DNA of 64,000 nucleotides from a gamma proteobacterium HTCC2207 (GTDB lineage: Bacteria > Pseudomonadota > Gammaproteobacteria > Pseudomonadales > Porticoccaceae): positions 624,172 through 688,171 of the forward strand of contig CH672396.1 in the NCBI GenBank assembly GCA_000153445.1, in the 5' to 3' direction. Position numbers and translations under genes: made by a program. How positions within the stretch are numbered: the stretch's first letter is position 1; every line of letters begins with the position of its first letter. Shown in pieces: positions 9,695 to 20,106 of the stretch. Below the pieces are notes generated by a model. The model searched no databases, had not been told where the DNA came from, and saw only the letters and a program-made list of their open reading frames with translations.

Positions 9695-9808
9695 CTAGTC
9701 GGATTTTCCTTCAGAGCTTTTCTTGGCTCTCCTGCGATTGAGCAGATAAAGAGCCAGGAAAAGTGATCCCCAGCCAAGAAAGGTAATGACAGCTTCAGGT
9801 GTCGACAT
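9695..9808 (-). CDS. possible 37-residue single-span membrane protein
   Basis: A minus-strand frame runs from ATG at 9808 to TAG at 9697-9695 in the 318-base gap between the phytase and djlA. The product has a short acidic start (MSTPEA), a hydrophobic helix of about 15 residues with Gly, Trp and Leu (VITFLGWGSLFLALY), and then NRRRAKK and a polar end. That topology follows the positive-inside rule. A weak GAGAG sits about 11 bases upstream. I do not recognise a family. It could be a chance frame, but the composition is unusual for noncoding DNA. The rest of this gap holds only a hairpin (AGCTGAT/ATCAGCT, 9669-9687) after the phytase stop. Confidence 0.45.
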   Translation of the reverse strand: MSTPEAVITFLGWGSLFLALYLLNRRRAKKSSEGKSD

Positions 9809-9981
9809 AGTGGATTACTCTCAAATTTATCCGTGTGTTAATTGCACAAGAGAATAACAACTGCTGTCCTGTTAGTGAATGCCACAGAGGTAGTTAATCA
9901 AAAATAGATAGGAAACCCACCGCCATAAGCCATTACAATGATCATGCTTATTCGTTAAGACTCAATTAAAAGGCAGTAAAC

Positions 9982-10776
9982 ATGATCGCAGGAAAAATTA
10001 TCGCCGGACTTCTCGGCCTCTCTGTCGCAGGTCCCATTGGGGTTCTTATTGGCGTTTACATCGGTCACCAATTTGACAAAGGTCTCGGTGGCTTGCGTCC
10101 AATGTCGGCAGAGCAGCAAGCCGAGGTCAGGGAGAGTTTCTTTGAGACGGTGTTTGGCCTGTTGGGGCACCTGGCTAAAGCTGATGGTCGGGTCTCGGAA
10201 GTTGAGGTAGCTCATGCCGAGGCGTTGATGGCAAAGATGGGGTTGAACACGCCCCATCGCAAAAAAGCCATCGAACTCTTCAAGGGCGGTTCCCAGGGCG
10301 GCTTTTCCATCGATGCCACCATGGATCGATTTATGGCTGTCTGTGGCAAGCAGAATAATCTCAAGCGTGCGCTGCTGGATTATTTGGTGTCTCTGGCGAT
10401 CGCCGATGGCGAATTGCATCAGGCCGAGCAAGATGTGTTGCGTAAAATTGCCGGGCGACTGGGTTTCTCGTCGGCACTGTTCGACAAATTTATGGAGATG
10501 GTCAAAGCTCAGTCCCAGTTCAAGCAGTCTGGCGGCAGTGGTGGCTACAGAGAGTCAACCTCTCCAGGCAAGTTGCAGGCAGCGTACACGGCATTGGGTG
10601 TTGAAGCGGCTCAGACAGATGCCCAGATCAAGCGTGCTTACCGCAAATTGATCAGTGCCAATCACCCGGATAAATTGATCGGTCAGGGCATGCCAGACGA
10701 TATGGTTAAGCTGGCTACCGAGCGCACCCAAGAGATTCAGACCGCCTATGAGCTGGTCGTGGCGAGCCGTAAATAA
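9982..10776 (+). CDS. djlA: co-chaperone DjlA (TerB and J domains)
   Basis: Membrane-anchored DnaJ-like co-chaperone that stimulates DnaK ATPase and is linked to envelope stress. A glycine-rich membrane segment covers about residues 5-28, a TerB-like helical domain about 45-165, and a C-terminal J domain about 195-264 carrying the HPD triad in SANHPDKL. J-domain last, single N-terminal membrane anchor and 264 residues match DjlA. It sits between the phytase and the initiator tRNA, where relatives have no such gene, so it appears to belong to the inserted block. No strong regulatory signal is visible upstream. Confidence 0.88.
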   Translation: MIAGKIIAGLLGLSVAGPIGVLIGVYIGHQFDKGLGGLRPMSAEQQAEVRESFFETVFGLLGHLAKADGRVSEVEVAHAEALMAKMGLNTPHRKKAIELFKGGSQGGFSIDATMDRFMAVCGKQNNLKRALLDYLVSLAIADGELHQAEQDVLRKIAGRLGFSSALFDKFMEMVKAQSQFKQSGGSGGYRESTSPGKLQAAYTALGVEAAQTDAQIKRAYRKLISANHPDKLIGQGMPDDMVKLATERTQEIQTAYELVVASRK

Positions 10777-10802
10777 AAAGTGGTTTGTTTCTCAATAGTT
10801 TA

Positions 10803-10831
10803 TTGACCTTACTCGGTGGTCTACCTATAAT
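10803..10831 (+). promoter_or_regulatory. sigma-70 promoter for the initiator tRNA
   Basis: TTGACC (10803-10808) and a perfect TATAAT (10826-10831) are separated by 17 bases. A GC-rich GCGCG discriminator follows, as is common at stable-RNA promoters under growth-rate control. The tRNA starts 49 bases downstream. This is one of the best promoter matches in the window. Confidence 0.88.
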
Positions 10832-10879
10832 GCGCGTCCTCTCAAGGGAGGGCGGTTTTATTGAAAACCGTTGTGTCGG

Positions 10880-10956
<77 letters not shown>

Positions 10957-11118
10957 ATTTTCTAAGCTAATTAGAAAAAACCGATACAGTGTAAGCTGAT
11001 GTATGCAGGCGAAAAATCGTCTATGCTACTCCCAGCTAAGTGGAAAAAGGCGTTGGGTCGCAGTTGGCTCAGCAGGTTCCACTGAAAATATTCGCGTCGG
11101 GTCCGGCGCAAATCGAGG

Positions 11119-11142
11119 AGCCCCATTTTGGGGCTTTTCTTT
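11119..11142 (+). terminator. first terminator in the rimP leader
   Basis: AGCCCC (11119-11124) pairs with GGGGCT (11130-11135) around ATTTT and is followed by a T-rich run. It ends or attenuates transcripts coming from the initiator tRNA before they reach rimP. The 160 bases between the tRNA and this point hold no gene I can recognise. Confidence 0.8.
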
Positions 11143-11150
11143 AGAAGTTA

Positions 11151-11177
11151 AAAAAATGGGCCTATGGCCCATTTTTT
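11151..11177 (+). terminator. second terminator in the rimP leader
   Basis: A perfect 12-bp stem, AAAAAATGGGCC (11151-11162) with GGCCCATTTTTT (11166-11177), around a 3-base loop. The U tract is provided by the 3' arm, so the structure could work on either strand. It ends about 6 bases before the rimP ribosome binding site, so read-through or antitermination must feed the operon. Confidence 0.88.
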
Positions 11178-11195
11178 GTTTGCCAGGAGAAGCCA

Positions 11196-11651
11196 ATGGC
11201 TGCCGTCGACAGCACATTAAAAGCATTACTGCAGCCGGTTGTAGAAGCTCTGGACTGTGAGCTCTGGGGGCTCGAGCTGCAATCTGGCGGCAAGCGCAAG
11301 TTACTGCGAATCTATATAGATCGCGAAGACGGCATAGGCGTTGAAGATTGTGAGCGCGTCAGTCGACAATCGGGCAGTGTGCTGGACGTAGAAGATGTTA
11401 TAAGTGGAGAGTACATTTTAGAGGTTTCCTCTCCGGGTATGGACAGGCCGCTCTACGAGTTGGCCCAGTACGAGCGTTACATAGGTGAAGATGTCTCTCT
11501 GAGATTGCGTTTTGCCTATGATGGTAGACGTAACTTTAAAGGTCGTCTTGTCGGTGTTGACGGAGATGAGATTGTTTTGGTGGTTGCAGATACAGAGTAT
11601 CTGTTTCCGGTTGAAGGAATTGATAAGGCCAATGTGGTGCCTAGATTCTGA
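11196..11651 (+). CDS. rimP: ribosome maturation factor RimP
   Basis: Cytoplasmic factor needed for 30S subunit maturation. The 151-residue product shows the two-domain RimP layout: an N-terminal alpha/beta domain with the LLRIYIDREDGIGVEDCERVSRQ-type core (split here as LLRIYIDRE and VEDCERVSRQ) and a C-terminal SH3-like barrel with EVSSPGMDRPL and FKGRLVGVDGDE. AGGAGA precedes ATG 11196. It is the first protein gene of the nusA-infB operon and lies only 18 bases before nusA. Confidence 0.95.
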   Translation: MAAVDSTLKALLQPVVEALDCELWGLELQSGGKRKLLRIYIDREDGIGVEDCERVSRQSGSVLDVEDVISGEYILEVSSPGMDRPLYELAQYERYIGEDVSLRLRFAYDGRRNFKGRLVGVDGDEIVLVVADTEYLFPVEGIDKANVVPRF

Positions 11652-11669
11652 TCGAGTGAGGTTTGAGCA

Positions 11670-13163
11670 ATGAGCAAAGAAATTTTAATGGTCGCCGAAG
11701 CCGTATCCAATGAAAAGGGTGTGGATCAGGAAGTTATTTTTCAGGCGATCGAGCAGGCGTTGTCTACAGCGACCAAGAAGCGTTACGACGAAGGCGCAAA
11801 TATTCGCGTCGTAATCGATCGTGAAACTGGCGACTACGACTCCTTCCGCTGGTGGGATGTTGTGGCTGACGATGTCATGGCAGAACTGGGTACTCAGTTC
11901 ACCACTGAAGAAGCTCACGAAAAAGATCCGACACTGGCCGTTGGCGATACTTTTGAAGAAACGGTAGAGAATATTGCCTTCGGTCGGATTGCTGCCCAGA
12001 CTGCCAAGCAAGTCATCGTTCAGAAAGTACGTGAAGCCGAGCGTGAGCTAATTATTAGCCGCTTTGTTAATCGCATCGGTGAGATGCTGAACGGTACGGT
12101 CAAGAAAGTGACCCGCGACCATATTATTGTCGACTTCGGTGACAACGCTGAAGGTCTGTTACCGCGCGAAGAGTTGGTCGGCCGGGAAATTTTCCGTATT
12201 AACGATCGCACCAGAGTTATTTTGACTAGCATTCGCGACGACACCCGCGGACCGCAGTTGCTTGTTTCACGAGCGGCTTCAGAGATGCTGGTGCAATTGT
12301 TTCATATCGAAGTGCCAGAAATTTCTGAAGGCATTATCGAAATTAAAGGCGCTGCTCGCGATCCCGGTCAGCGCGCCAAAATTGCTGTTAAAAGCAAAGA
12401 TGCCCGTATTGACCCAGTCGGAGCCTGCGTGGGAATGCGCGGTGCTCGAGTCCAGGCTGTATCCAATGATCTTGACGATGAGCGTATTGATATTATCCTT
12501 TGGGATGATAACCCGGCACAGCTCGTTATCAATGCTATGGCACCAGCCGAAGTAGAGTCGATTGTTGTGGATGAAGACAGCCACTCTATGGATGTTGCAG
12601 TAAGCGAAGAAAATCTTGCCCAGGCAATTGGTAAAGGCGGTCAAAACGTTCGCTTGGCATCCGAGCTCACTGGTTGGACCATCAACGTGATGACCATGGA
12701 TCAGGCGCAAGAGAAGCAACAGGAAGAATCATTAAATGTCGTTGAGAACCTGATGACGGCATTGGATATTGACGAAGATGTGGCTATCGTTTTGGTTGAA
12801 GAAGGTTTCACCAGTCTTGAAGAAGTGGCCTACGTGCCCCTCGAAGAGATGATCGATATCGAAGGTTTCGACGAAGGTATAGCGACAGAATTGCGCGCTC
12901 GCGCGAAAGATGCGCTGTTGACCATGGCCTTGGCAAGTGAAGAGCAATTGGCGAATGCCCAACCAGCAGAAGATCTGCTGACAATGGATGGCATGAACGA
13001 CGCGTTAGCTAATACCCTTGCAGGTAAAGGTATTATCACCATGGAAGATCTGGCCGAACAGGCTGTAGATGATCTCATGGAAGTAGATGGAATGGATGAA
13101 GAGACCGCAGCAGCATTAATTATGACTGCACGGGCTCCTTGGTTTGTAGACCAAGGTGAATAA
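11670..13163 (+). CDS. nusA: transcription termination/antitermination factor NusA
   Basis: RNA polymerase-binding protein that modulates pausing, intrinsic termination and antitermination. The order is an N-terminal polymerase-binding domain (about 1-125), an S1 domain (about 135-200), two KH domains with [13 protein letters not shown] and [11 protein letters not shown] (about 230-345), and two C-terminal acidic helix-hairpin-helix repeats (from about 365). At 497 residues it matches the gammaproteobacterial form with both repeats. In E. coli NusA autoregulates this operon; the terminators upstream of rimP are natural targets for that. Confidence 0.97.
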   Translation: MSKEILMVAEAVSNEKGVDQEVIFQAIEQALSTATKKRYDEGANIRVVIDRETGDYDSFRWWDVVADDVMAELGTQFTTEEAHEKDPTLAVGDTFEETVENIAFGRIAAQTAKQVIVQKVREAERELIISRFVNRIGEMLNGTVKKVTRDHIIVDFGDNAEGLLPREELVGREIFRINDRTRVILTSIRDDTRGPQLLVSRAASEMLVQLFHIEVPEISEGIIEIKGAARDPGQRAKIAVKSKDARIDPVGACVGMRGARVQAVSNDLDDERIDIILWDDNPAQLVINAMAPAEVESIVVDEDSHSMDVAVSEENLAQAIGKGGQNVRLASELTGWTINVMTMDQAQEKQQEESLNVVENLMTALDIDEDVAIVLVEEGFTSLEEVAYVPLEEMIDIEGFDEGIATELRARAKDALLTMALASEEQLANAQPAEDLLTMDGMNDALANTLAGKGIITMEDLAEQAVDDLMEVDGMDEETAAALIMTARAPWFVDQGE

Positions 13164-13191
13164 TTAATCGGGGTGTAATAGAGGACAACCG

Positions 13192-15885
13192 ATGGCTGAA
13201 GTTACTGTAAGTGAACTGGCAAAAACCGTAGGCGCATCTGTCGAACGTTTGCTGATGCAAATGAAAGAGGCAGGACTGTCGCATACGTCTGAGGGTGCCT
13301 CGGTATCTGACGACGAGAAACAAACGTTGCTGGCCTATTTAAAAGGTCTGCATGGCGATAGTGCTCGTGAGCCAAAGAAAATTGTTTTGCAGCGCAAGAC
13401 CCTGAGCACCCTAAAGTCAGGTAATCGCAAAACGGTTAATATCGAAGTGCGTAAAAAGCGCACCTATATTAAGCGCAGCGACGAAGAGATTCAGGCCCAG
13501 GTCGATGCCGAAGCTCAAGAGCAGTTAGAAGTTGAAGACGTTGCCGCAGTTGTGGCGCCAGAGCCAGTAGTCATGCCAGAGCCGGAAGTTGTTGCCGAAG
13601 TTATTCCAGAGCCGGTTGCCGAAGTTATTCCAGAACCGATTCCAGAGCCCACGCCAGAGTCAGTTGCAGACTCACCAAAAGTCTACGCTGACCCCGAATT
13701 ACAGCGTCTGGCTGCCATTGGCGCGCGTCGCAAAGCCGCGGCAGAGGCTAAGGCGAAAGCAGAAGCAGAAGCCCTGTTTAAAGTTGAAGAAGCTGCTCGT
13801 TTAGCAGCCGAAGCTGCAGCTGCAGCCAAGGTGGCGGAAGCGAAAAAGGTTGGTAAGCCGGCCCCAGCAGCCAAGCCAGCTGTTTCAGGCGAGCCTGTAC
13901 ACGATAAGACTCGCCGTTTTGGCAAAGCAGCCCCAACTGATGACGATGATAAAGTTGGCAAGAAAGCGAAGAAGCCAATTGGCAAAGGCGGCAAGAAGAA
14001 AGGCCGTCTGGCGATGAATGATATGGATGATTCGCGACGCAAGTCACCGCGTCTCCGTTCAGGCATGCCAGCTGCATTAAAAGTCGATAACAAGCACACC
14101 TTCCAAAAGCCGACTGAAAAGAAAGTCTTGGAAGTACAGATTCCAGATGAAATCTCCGTCGGTGAGCTGGCTCAGAGAATGTTGAGCAAGTCTGGTCCGG
14201 TTGTTAGGCAGCTGATGAAGATGGGCGTTATGGCCTCCATCAATGAAGTGATTGACCAAGAGACTGCCTTCTTGGTGGTTGAAGAGTTGGGTCATCAGCC
14301 AGTTGTTGAGCAGGTTGAATCTGTCGAAGATGAACTCGCTAAGCAGTTCGCTGAGATTAAAAGCGAAGGGACCGAAGAGCCGCGAGCGCCGATCGTTACC
14401 GTTATGGGTCACGTTGACCATGGTAAGACCTCGCTCCTTGATCAGATTCGAAAATCTCGCGTTGCCTCCGGTGAAGCCGGCGGTATTACCCAGCATATTG
14501 GTGCCTATCACGTAGATACGCCCAAAGGGATGGTGACTTTTCTCGATACTCCGGGACACGCAGCATTTACTGCTATGCGTGCTCGCGGCGCGCAGGCTAC
14601 CGACGTAGTCATTTTGGTTGTCGCCGCCGATGATGGTGTTATGCCGCAGACTGAAGAAGCTATTCAGCACGCAAAAGCCGCTGGTGTTCCCATTGTTATT
14701 GCCATCAACAAGATGGACAAAGACGGTGCCGACCCCGAGCGCGTGACCAATGAATTGGCTGCTAAAGACGTTATCCCAGAAGAGTGGGGCGGTGATACTC
14801 AGTTTATTAAAGTCTCTGCTCACACGGGCGACGGCATTGATCAATTGTTAGAAGCTGTGCTGCTGCAATCTGAGCTACTTGAACTCACTGCGCCAGTTAA
14901 TGTGCCAGCTCGCGGTGTGATTGTTGAGGCTCGAGTTGATAAAGGCCGTGGCGTTATTGCTACTGCCTTGGTTCAGCAGGGTACATTGCGCAAAGGCGAC
15001 TTTATGCTAGCCGGTGAGAGCGTAGGTAAGATCCGCGCTATGACCGACGAAGCGAAAAAGCCAGCTCTTGAAGCAGGCCCATCGATTCCAGTAGAAATAC
15101 TGGGCCTAGACGAAGCGCCGAAAGCCGGCGATGAATTCTTCGTTGTTGCCGATGAGCGCAAGGCCAAAGAAATTGCTGAAACTCGTCAGACTAAGGCTCG
15201 CCAAGAGCGTATGTCTCGTCAGCAGGCTGCCAAGCTAGAAAACATGTTTAGCGACATGGGTGCCGATCAGGTGAGCAAGCTCAATCTGATTGTTAAAACC
15301 GATGTGCGCGGCTCACTGGAAGCGATTAACTCTGCCCTGCATGATTTCGCCACCAGCGAAGTTGCGGTGGATATTGTTGCCTCTGGCGTTGGTGGTATCA
15401 CTGAATCAGATATGAACCTAGCTCTCACAACTGGCGCAATTATCCTTGGCTTTAATGTTCGTGCTGGCGGTGCAGCTCGCGCCCTGGGTGAGAAAGAAAA
15501 CATTGAAGTGCGCTACTACAGCGTGATCTACAACCTTCTCGACGAAGTTAAGTCGGCTCTGTCAGGCATGTTGGCTCCAGAGACCCGTGAAGATATTGTG
15601 GGTATTGCCGAAGTGCGCGATGTCTTCCGTTCACCGAAGTTTGGCGCAATTGCCGGCTGCATGGTGATCGAAGGTACAGTGTTCCGCAGCAAACCAATCC
15701 GTGTTCTCCGTGACGACATTGTTATCTATGAAGGTGAGCTGGAATCTCTGCGTCGCTTTAAAGATGACGCTCAAGAAGTTCGCAACGGTATGGAATGTGG
15801 TATCGGTGTGAAAAACTATAACGATGTGAAGCCTGGCGATCTGATTGAGGTCTTTGACGTCACTCAGGTACAGCGCTCACTATAA
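13192..15885 (+). CDS. infB: translation initiation factor IF-2
   Basis: GTPase that delivers initiator fMet-tRNA to the 30S subunit and promotes subunit joining. The 897-residue product has an N-terminal IF2 domain (1-50), a long charged Ala/Lys/Glu/Pro-rich linker (about 100-300), a second IF2N domain, the G domain with GHVDHGKT at 406-413, DTPGHAAF and NKMDKDGA, then beta-barrel domains II-IV. GAGGA lies 6 bases before ATG 13192. The linker is repetitive at the DNA level ([11 protein letters not shown] repeats, about residues 123-160), which is usual for infB. Alternative internal starts as in E. coli are possible but not resolvable here. Confidence 0.97.
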   Translation: MAEVTVSELAKTVGASVERLLMQMKEAGLSHTSEGASVSDDEKQTLLAYLKGLHGDSAREPKKIVLQRKTLSTLKSGNRKTVNIEVRKKRTYIKRSDEEIQAQVDAEAQEQLEVEDVAAVVAPEPVVMPEPEVVAEVIPEPVAEVIPEPIPEPTPESVADSPKVYADPELQRLAAIGARRKAAAEAKAKAEAEALFKVEEAARLAAEAAAAAKVAEAKKVGKPAPAAKPAVSGEPVHDKTRRFGKAAPTDDDDKVGKKAKKPIGKGGKKKGRLAMNDMDDSRRKSPRLRSGMPAALKVDNKHTFQKPTEKKVLEVQIPDEISVGELAQRMLSKSGPVVRQLMKMGVMASINEVIDQETAFLVVEELGHQPVVEQVESVEDELAKQFAEIKSEGTEEPRAPIVTVMGHVDHGKTSLLDQIRKSRVASGEAGGITQHIGAYHVDTPKGMVTFLDTPGHAAFTAMRARGAQATDVVILVVAADDGVMPQTEEAIQHAKAAGVPIVIAINKMDKDGADPERVTNELAAKDVIPEEWGGDTQFIKVSAHTGDGIDQLLEAVLLQSELLELTAPVNVPARGVIVEARVDKGRGVIATALVQQGTLRKGDFMLAGESVGKIRAMTDEAKKPALEAGPSIPVEILGLDEAPKAGDEFFVVADERKAKEIAETRQTKARQERMSRQQAAKLENMFSDMGADQVSKLNLIVKTDVRGSLEAINSALHDFATSEVAVDIVASGVGGITESDMNLALTTGAIILGFNVRAGGAARALGEKENIEVRYYSVIYNLLDEVKSALSGMLAPETREDIVGIAEVRDVFRSPKFGAIAGCMVIEGTVFRSKPIRVLRDDIVIYEGELESLRRFKDDAQEVRNGMECGIGVKNYNDVKPGDLIEVFDVTQVQRSL

Positions 15886-15897
15886 GTACGGACTGAC

Positions 15898-16326
15898 ATG
15901 CCAAGAGAATTTACTCGCGCAGAACGCGTATCAGACTCTGTTCAACAGGAGTTGGCCACACTGATACGCAGCGAAGTTCGCGATCCTCGTGTTGGCATGG
16001 TCAATGTAACTGAAGTGCAGATCAGTCGCGATCTCGCCTATGGCAAAGTGTTTGTTAACTTTGTCGGTGATCGCGAGCAGGAACAGATCGACGAAGCCAT
16101 GGCTGCCCTTAACGGGGCATCCGGTTATCTGCGTAAGTTACTTGGTGCTAGCATTCAGTTGCGTATTGTCCCTAAGTTAAATTTTATCTTTGATGAGACC
16201 GGTCGTCGCGGCCAGCACCTCTCTGCACTGATTGATCTGGCGATCTCAAAAGAGATGCCTGCAGATGATGCGGGTCAACAAGACACTGATCCAAAAGACC
16301 TTGAGTCGGATAGCGAGGAAGCCTAA
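15898..16326 (+). CDS. rbfA: ribosome-binding factor A
   Basis: Cold-shock-associated 30S maturation factor that binds near helix 1 of 16S rRNA. The 142-residue protein has the KH-like fold region with RVSDSVQQELATLI, RDPRVGMV and FVGDREQ, then the conserved LRIVPKLNFIFDET close to the end of the core. A poorly conserved acidic tail of about 25 residues follows. It begins 12 bases after infB and ends 2 bases before truB, consistent with one operon. Confidence 0.95.
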   Translation: MPREFTRAERVSDSVQQELATLIRSEVRDPRVGMVNVTEVQISRDLAYGKVFVNFVGDREQEQIDEAMAALNGASGYLRKLLGASIQLRIVPKLNFIFDETGRRGQHLSALIDLAISKEMPADDAGQQDTDPKDLESDSEEA

Positions 16327-16328
16327 GT

Positions 16329-17270
16329 TTGGCTCGCAAGCGCACCCGCGGCCGTTCGGTGAATGGCGTATTCCTGCTCGATAAACCCTTTGGATTGTCG
16401 TCCAATCATGCTCTTCAGCGTGTCCGGCGTCTGTTCGATGCTAACAAAGCAGGTCATACCGGCAGTCTCGATCCATTAGCCACTGGTGTACTGCCAATCT
16501 GCCTCGGCGAAGCGACAAAATTTAGCCAGTTTTTACTCGATGCCGAAAAAGGCTATCGCAGTACCTTTAGTCTGGGATTGCGCACTGAGAGCGGCGATGT
16601 TGATGGCGGCGAAGTATCGCGCATTGATGCCTCCAATATTACTTTGGCGCAAATTGAGCAAGCCGTTGAGACTTTTGGAGGTGATATACAGCAAGTTCCC
16701 TCAATGTACTCGGCGCTCAAGCACAACGGTCAACCGCTGTATAAACTGGCCAGGCAGGGTATAGAGGTAGAGCGTGCTCCCCGAAGTATTACTATCTATG
16801 ACTACAAAATTTTAGACTTCAGGCCTGGTGTGATTGCCGAACTGGATGTCGAGGTGCGCTGCAGTAAAGGTACTTACATAAGGTCCCTAGCCGATGACCT
16901 GGGCCAGATGCTCGGATGTGGTGCCCATGTCAGCGCATTGCACCGTACCTTAGCCGGGCCGTTTCACGAGAGCGAAACCCTGACGCTTTCTGCCCTCGAA
17001 GAGATGCGCGAGAGCGGCGAGCCAGAGCAGTTAGATCACCTATTAAAGCCTATGGATATAGCCGTTGCGGACCGAATGGCGGTGGAATTGAGCGAGACTG
17101 TCGCCGCTTACTTCCAGTTGGGGCAAGAAGTAATGTCGGGCGAGGCCTTTCGCAATGGGCAAGAAGGCGATATAGTGCGCGTCTTTCGCGAGGGCGGAGC
17201 GTTTTTGGGTGTGGCTACGGTCACCGAAGACGGTCGAATAGCCCCGAAAAGATTGGTCGTTGAGACATAG
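16329..17270 (+). CDS. truB: tRNA pseudouridine(55) synthase
   Basis: Converts U55 of the T loop of tRNAs to pseudouridine. The catalytic aspartate is Asp48 in AGHTGSLDPLATGVLP. Other family motifs are KGYRS, PSMYSALKHNGQPLYKLAR and GTYIRSLADDLG. A C-terminal PUA-like region completes its 313 residues. The start is a TTG at 16329, giving MARKRTRG; its GAGGA ribosome site lies inside the end of rbfA, so the two are coupled. A small AACCTA/TAGGTT hairpin follows the stop. Confidence 0.95.
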   Translation: MARKRTRGRSVNGVFLLDKPFGLSSNHALQRVRRLFDANKAGHTGSLDPLATGVLPICLGEATKFSQFLLDAEKGYRSTFSLGLRTESGDVDGGEVSRIDASNITLAQIEQAVETFGGDIQQVPSMYSALKHNGQPLYKLARQGIEVERAPRSITIYDYKILDFRPGVIAELDVEVRCSKGTYIRSLADDLGQMLGCGAHVSALHRTLAGPFHESETLTLSALEEMRESGEPEQLDHLLKPMDIAVADRMAVELSETVAAYFQLGQEVMSGEAFRNGQEGDIVRVFREGGAFLGVATVTEDGRIAPKRLVVET

Positions 17271-17353
17271 CGGCTTAATAACCTACGTTAGGTTGTCTGT
17301 AAATATGCGCGGGCATCCTGAATTTTTTTAATTCGCATATTGGAGAAAGTAAC

Positions 17354-17623
17354 ATGGCACTGAGTGCAGAAGAAAAAGCAGCAATCGTATCCGAGCATGC
17401 AACTTGTGAAAATGACACAGGTTCCCCTGAAGTTCAGGTCGCATTGCTAACCGTAAATATTAACAAGTTGCAGGGCCACTTTGGCGATCACAAAAAAGAT
17501 CACCATTCACGTCGCGGCCTGATTCGCATGGTTAATCAACGTCGTAAATTGCTCGATTATCTAAAGGGCAAAAATATCGAACGTTACAGCCAGCTGATCA
17601 AGAAGCTTGGTTTACGTCGATAA
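17354..17623 (+). CDS. rpsO: 30S ribosomal protein S15
   Basis: Primary 16S rRNA-binding protein of the 30S platform. At 89 residues it is the exact usual length, with the conserved [25 protein letters not shown] and RRKLLDYLK segments. GGAGAAAG precedes ATG 17354. The 83-base gap after truB holds short inverted repeats; S15 commonly represses its own translation through its leader, but I cannot assign a specific pseudoknot here. A terminator-like hairpin follows. Confidence 0.97.
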   Translation: MALSAEEKAAIVSEHATCENDTGSPEVQVALLTVNINKLQGHFGDHKKDHHSRRGLIRMVNQRRKLLDYLKGKNIERYSQLIKKLGLRR

Positions 17624-17633
17624 CTGTTCTCGG

Positions 17634-17659
17634 TGCGGCCCTCAAAAGGGGCCGCATTT
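17634..17659 (+). terminator. rpsO-pnp terminator/attenuator
   Basis: TGCGGCCC (17634-17641) and GGGCCGCA (17649-17656) form a perfect 8-bp stem with a 7-base loop, followed by only three T residues. It corresponds in position to the leaky terminator between rpsO and pnp in E. coli, allowing partial read-through. Confidence 0.75.
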
Positions 17660-17747
17660 GTCTATCTGGGCTATTCAGTTTCAGGTGGGCGTCTTGATGA
17701 GCAGCTAACTAAACCGTTGGAGCTCTGACCACAGATTCGTTGATCGA

Positions 17748-17804
17748 GTTACTGATGCATATCCCCGAAGTATTAAGATGTATTAAAGGGTATTTATCAG
17801 TAAC
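17748..17804 (+). promoter_or_regulatory. long hairpin in the pnp leader (likely RNase III/PNPase autoregulation site)
   Basis: GTTACTGAT (17748-17756) pairs perfectly with ATCAGTAAC (17796-17804), and pairing continues inward with a mismatch and G-T pairs to CCC/GGG, giving about 17 bp. In E. coli the pnp leader has a long stem that RNase III cuts, allowing PNPase to repress its own mRNA. Position and size fit that role; the function is inferred. Confidence 0.6.
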
Positions 17805-17865
17805 CCGAGCAGCGTAAAAAGGCTCAGTGCGAAGACGCTAAATGGTAAATATACCAAGGTAAAAT

Positions 17866-20013
17866 ATGACTCCTATTACTAAATCGTTTCAATACGGTAA
17901 TCACACCGTCACTCTGGAAACCGGCCGCATCGCGCGTCAGGCAACCGGCGCAGTATTATGTTCAATCGACGACACATCTGTACTCTGTACAGTTGTTGGC
18001 GCACGTGAAGCTAAGCCCGGTATGGACTTCTTCCCACTGGGTGTTCACTACATTGAGAAAGCCTATGCTGCGGGTAAAATCCCCGGTGGTTTCTTCAAGC
18101 GTGAAGGCCGTCCAAATGAGAAAGAAACACTGACCTCACGTTTGATTGACCGTCCGATCCGTCCACTTTTCCCCAACGGCTTTAAAAATGAAGTACAGGT
18201 TGTCTGTACTGTTATGTCCGCTGAGAAAAATATCGATCCGGATATCGCTGCCATGATCGGCACCTCTGCCGCTCTGTCTATCTCTGGGATTCCGTTTAAC
18301 GGTCCTGTTGGTGGCGCGCGCGTTGGTTACACCGACGAGCAAGGCTACCTGCTTAACCCAACTTACAGTGAGCTGGCTGACTCTGCACTGGACATGGTTG
18401 TTGCTGGTACTAAAGATGCAGTACTGATGGTTGAATCTGAAGCCAGCGAGCTGTCAGAAGACATTATGTTGGGCGGTGTACTTTTCGCTCATCAGGAAAT
18501 GCAGTCGGTTATTACTGTTATCGCTGAACTTGCCGCAGAAGTTGGCAAGCCACGTTGGGATTGGGTTGCAGAAGTTGAAAACGCTGACCTGAAAACTGCG
18601 CTTAACGATTTGGTTGGTGCTGATCTAGATGCAGCCTACCAGACAGTTGATAAGCAAGCCCGTGTGGTCAAGATTAATGCTCTGCGCGATATTGCCAATG
18701 CTCAGCTGATTGCTGAAGACGGCCCAACTGCTGAAGACATTAAAGACTCGTTCAAGAAGCTTGAGAAAAGCATTGTTCGCGGTCGCATCATCCGTGGCGA
18801 GCCGCGTATTGATGGTCGTGACACTACTACTGTTCGCGGTATCGACGTTGAAGTTGGCATCTTACCCAAGGTTCACGGTTCTTCACTGTTTACTCGTGGC
18901 GAGACTCAGGCAATTGTTGCTGCCACTTTGGGATCTACTCGTGATGCACAGATGATCGATGCCCTTGAAGGCCGTCGTGATGATCCGTTTATGTTGCACT
19001 ACAACTTCCCTCCCTATTCAGTAGGCGAAGCCGGTCGTATTGGTTTCACTAGCCGTCGCGAAGTGGGTCACGGTCGTCTAGCCCGTCGTGGTATCAACGC
19101 GGTTCTGCCTTCTCCGGAAGAGTTCCCGTATGCCATGCGTGTTGTATCAGAAATCACTGAATCCAACGGTTCAAGTTCTATGGCGTCGGTTTGTGGTTCA
19201 AGCCTGGCGTTGATGGATGCTGGTGTTCCTTTGAAGGCGCCAGTTGCTGGTATCGCTATGGGTCTGGTTAAAGAAGATTCAGGCTACGCAGTACTGACCG
19301 ATATTCTTGGCGACGAAGATCACCTTGGCGATATGGACTTTAAAGTAGCTGGTACAGCTGCTGGTATCACTGCATTGCAGATGGATATCAAAATTGAAGG
19401 TATCACTGAAGAGATTATGGAAATTGCCCTTGAGCAAGCTATGCAGGCACGTTTGCATATCCTTGGCGAGATGAACAAGGTGATTTCTACTGGTCGTGAC
19501 GAAGTTGCTGACACTGCTCCGCGTATGGGTGTTATGCAGATCGATTCAGACAAGATCCGTGACGTAATCGGTAAGGGCGGCGCAACTATCCGTGGTCTTT
19601 GCGAAGAGCACAACTCCACTATCGATATCGATGACAGTGGTGCGGTTAAGGTTTACTCTGAAGATACTGCTGGTCTGAACGCTGCTATGGACGCAATTGC
19701 TGCCATCGTTGCTGATCCAGAGCCAGGTACTATCTACGAAGGTAAGGTTGTACGTATTGTTGAGTTCGGCGCATTCGTTAACTTTATGCCTGGTACTGAT
19801 GGTCTGGTGCATATCTCTCAGATCGCTCAAGAGCGTGTTGCCAAGGTGACTGATTACCTGAGCGAAGGTCAGACTGTTCGCGTTAAGGTTCTGGAAATTG
19901 ACAACCGCGGTCGCGTTAAGCTGTCGATCAAAGAAGCTCAGTCGGATGAGGGTACTACACCTGAAGCGCCTGCTGTTCCAGCAGCTACTGAAGAAGCAGC
20001 TCCAGAAGCCTAA
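17866..20013 (+). CDS. pnp: polyribonucleotide nucleotidyltransferase (PNPase)
   Basis: Phosphorolytic 3'-5' exoribonuclease, the core of the RNA degradosome. Two RNase PH-like domains flank an all-helical domain; the second carries the acidic catalytic segment [14 protein letters not shown] (about residue 485). A KH domain with [11 protein letters not shown] (about 566) and an S1 domain (about 622-690) follow. The 715 residues end in an Ala/Glu/Pro tail. The upstream leader contains a long hairpin suited to autoregulation. A strong terminator follows. Confidence 0.97.
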   Translation: MTPITKSFQYGNHTVTLETGRIARQATGAVLCSIDDTSVLCTVVGAREAKPGMDFFPLGVHYIEKAYAAGKIPGGFFKREGRPNEKETLTSRLIDRPIRPLFPNGFKNEVQVVCTVMSAEKNIDPDIAAMIGTSAALSISGIPFNGPVGGARVGYTDEQGYLLNPTYSELADSALDMVVAGTKDAVLMVESEASELSEDIMLGGVLFAHQEMQSVITVIAELAAEVGKPRWDWVAEVENADLKTALNDLVGADLDAAYQTVDKQARVVKINALRDIANAQLIAEDGPTAEDIKDSFKKLEKSIVRGRIIRGEPRIDGRDTTTVRGIDVEVGILPKVHGSSLFTRGETQAIVAATLGSTRDAQMIDALEGRRDDPFMLHYNFPPYSVGEAGRIGFTSRREVGHGRLARRGINAVLPSPEEFPYAMRVVSEITESNGSSSMASVCGSSLALMDAGVPLKAPVAGIAMGLVKEDSGYAVLTDILGDEDHLGDMDFKVAGTAAGITALQMDIKIEGITEEIMEIALEQAMQARLHILGEMNKVISTGRDEVADTAPRMGVMQIDSDKIRDVIGKGGATIRGLCEEHNSTIDIDDSGAVKVYSEDTAGLNAAMDAIAAIVADPEPGTIYEGKVVRIVEFGAFVNFMPGTDGLVHISQIAQERVAKVTDYLSEGQTVRVKVLEIDNRGRVKLSIKEAQSDEGTTPEAPAVPAATEEAAPEA

Positions 20014-20033
20014 TCTTCAAAAGCGTTTAAAAG

Positions 20034-20068
20034 ATCCCCGGTTGCTTTGGCAGTCGGGGATTTTTTTT
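20034..20068 (+). terminator. terminator after pnp
   Basis: ATCCCCG (20034-20040) pairs with CGGGGAT (20055-20061), running into a stretch of eight T residues. It ends the rimP-pnp operon. Confidence 0.9.
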
Positions 20069-20106
20069 GTTTTAAATTCCCTGCCGGTGATTCCTAGCCC
20101 ACTGCT

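Noticed and set aside
5900-10776. Mobile element or prophage carrying the phytase block
   Set aside because: No integrase, transposase or flanking direct repeats at both ends were found; only the left tRNA fragment hints at insertion.
13683-14099. Minus-strand Ala/Ser-rich frame opposite infB
   Set aside because: It is a mirror of the Ala/Lys-rich IF2 linker and has no independent support.
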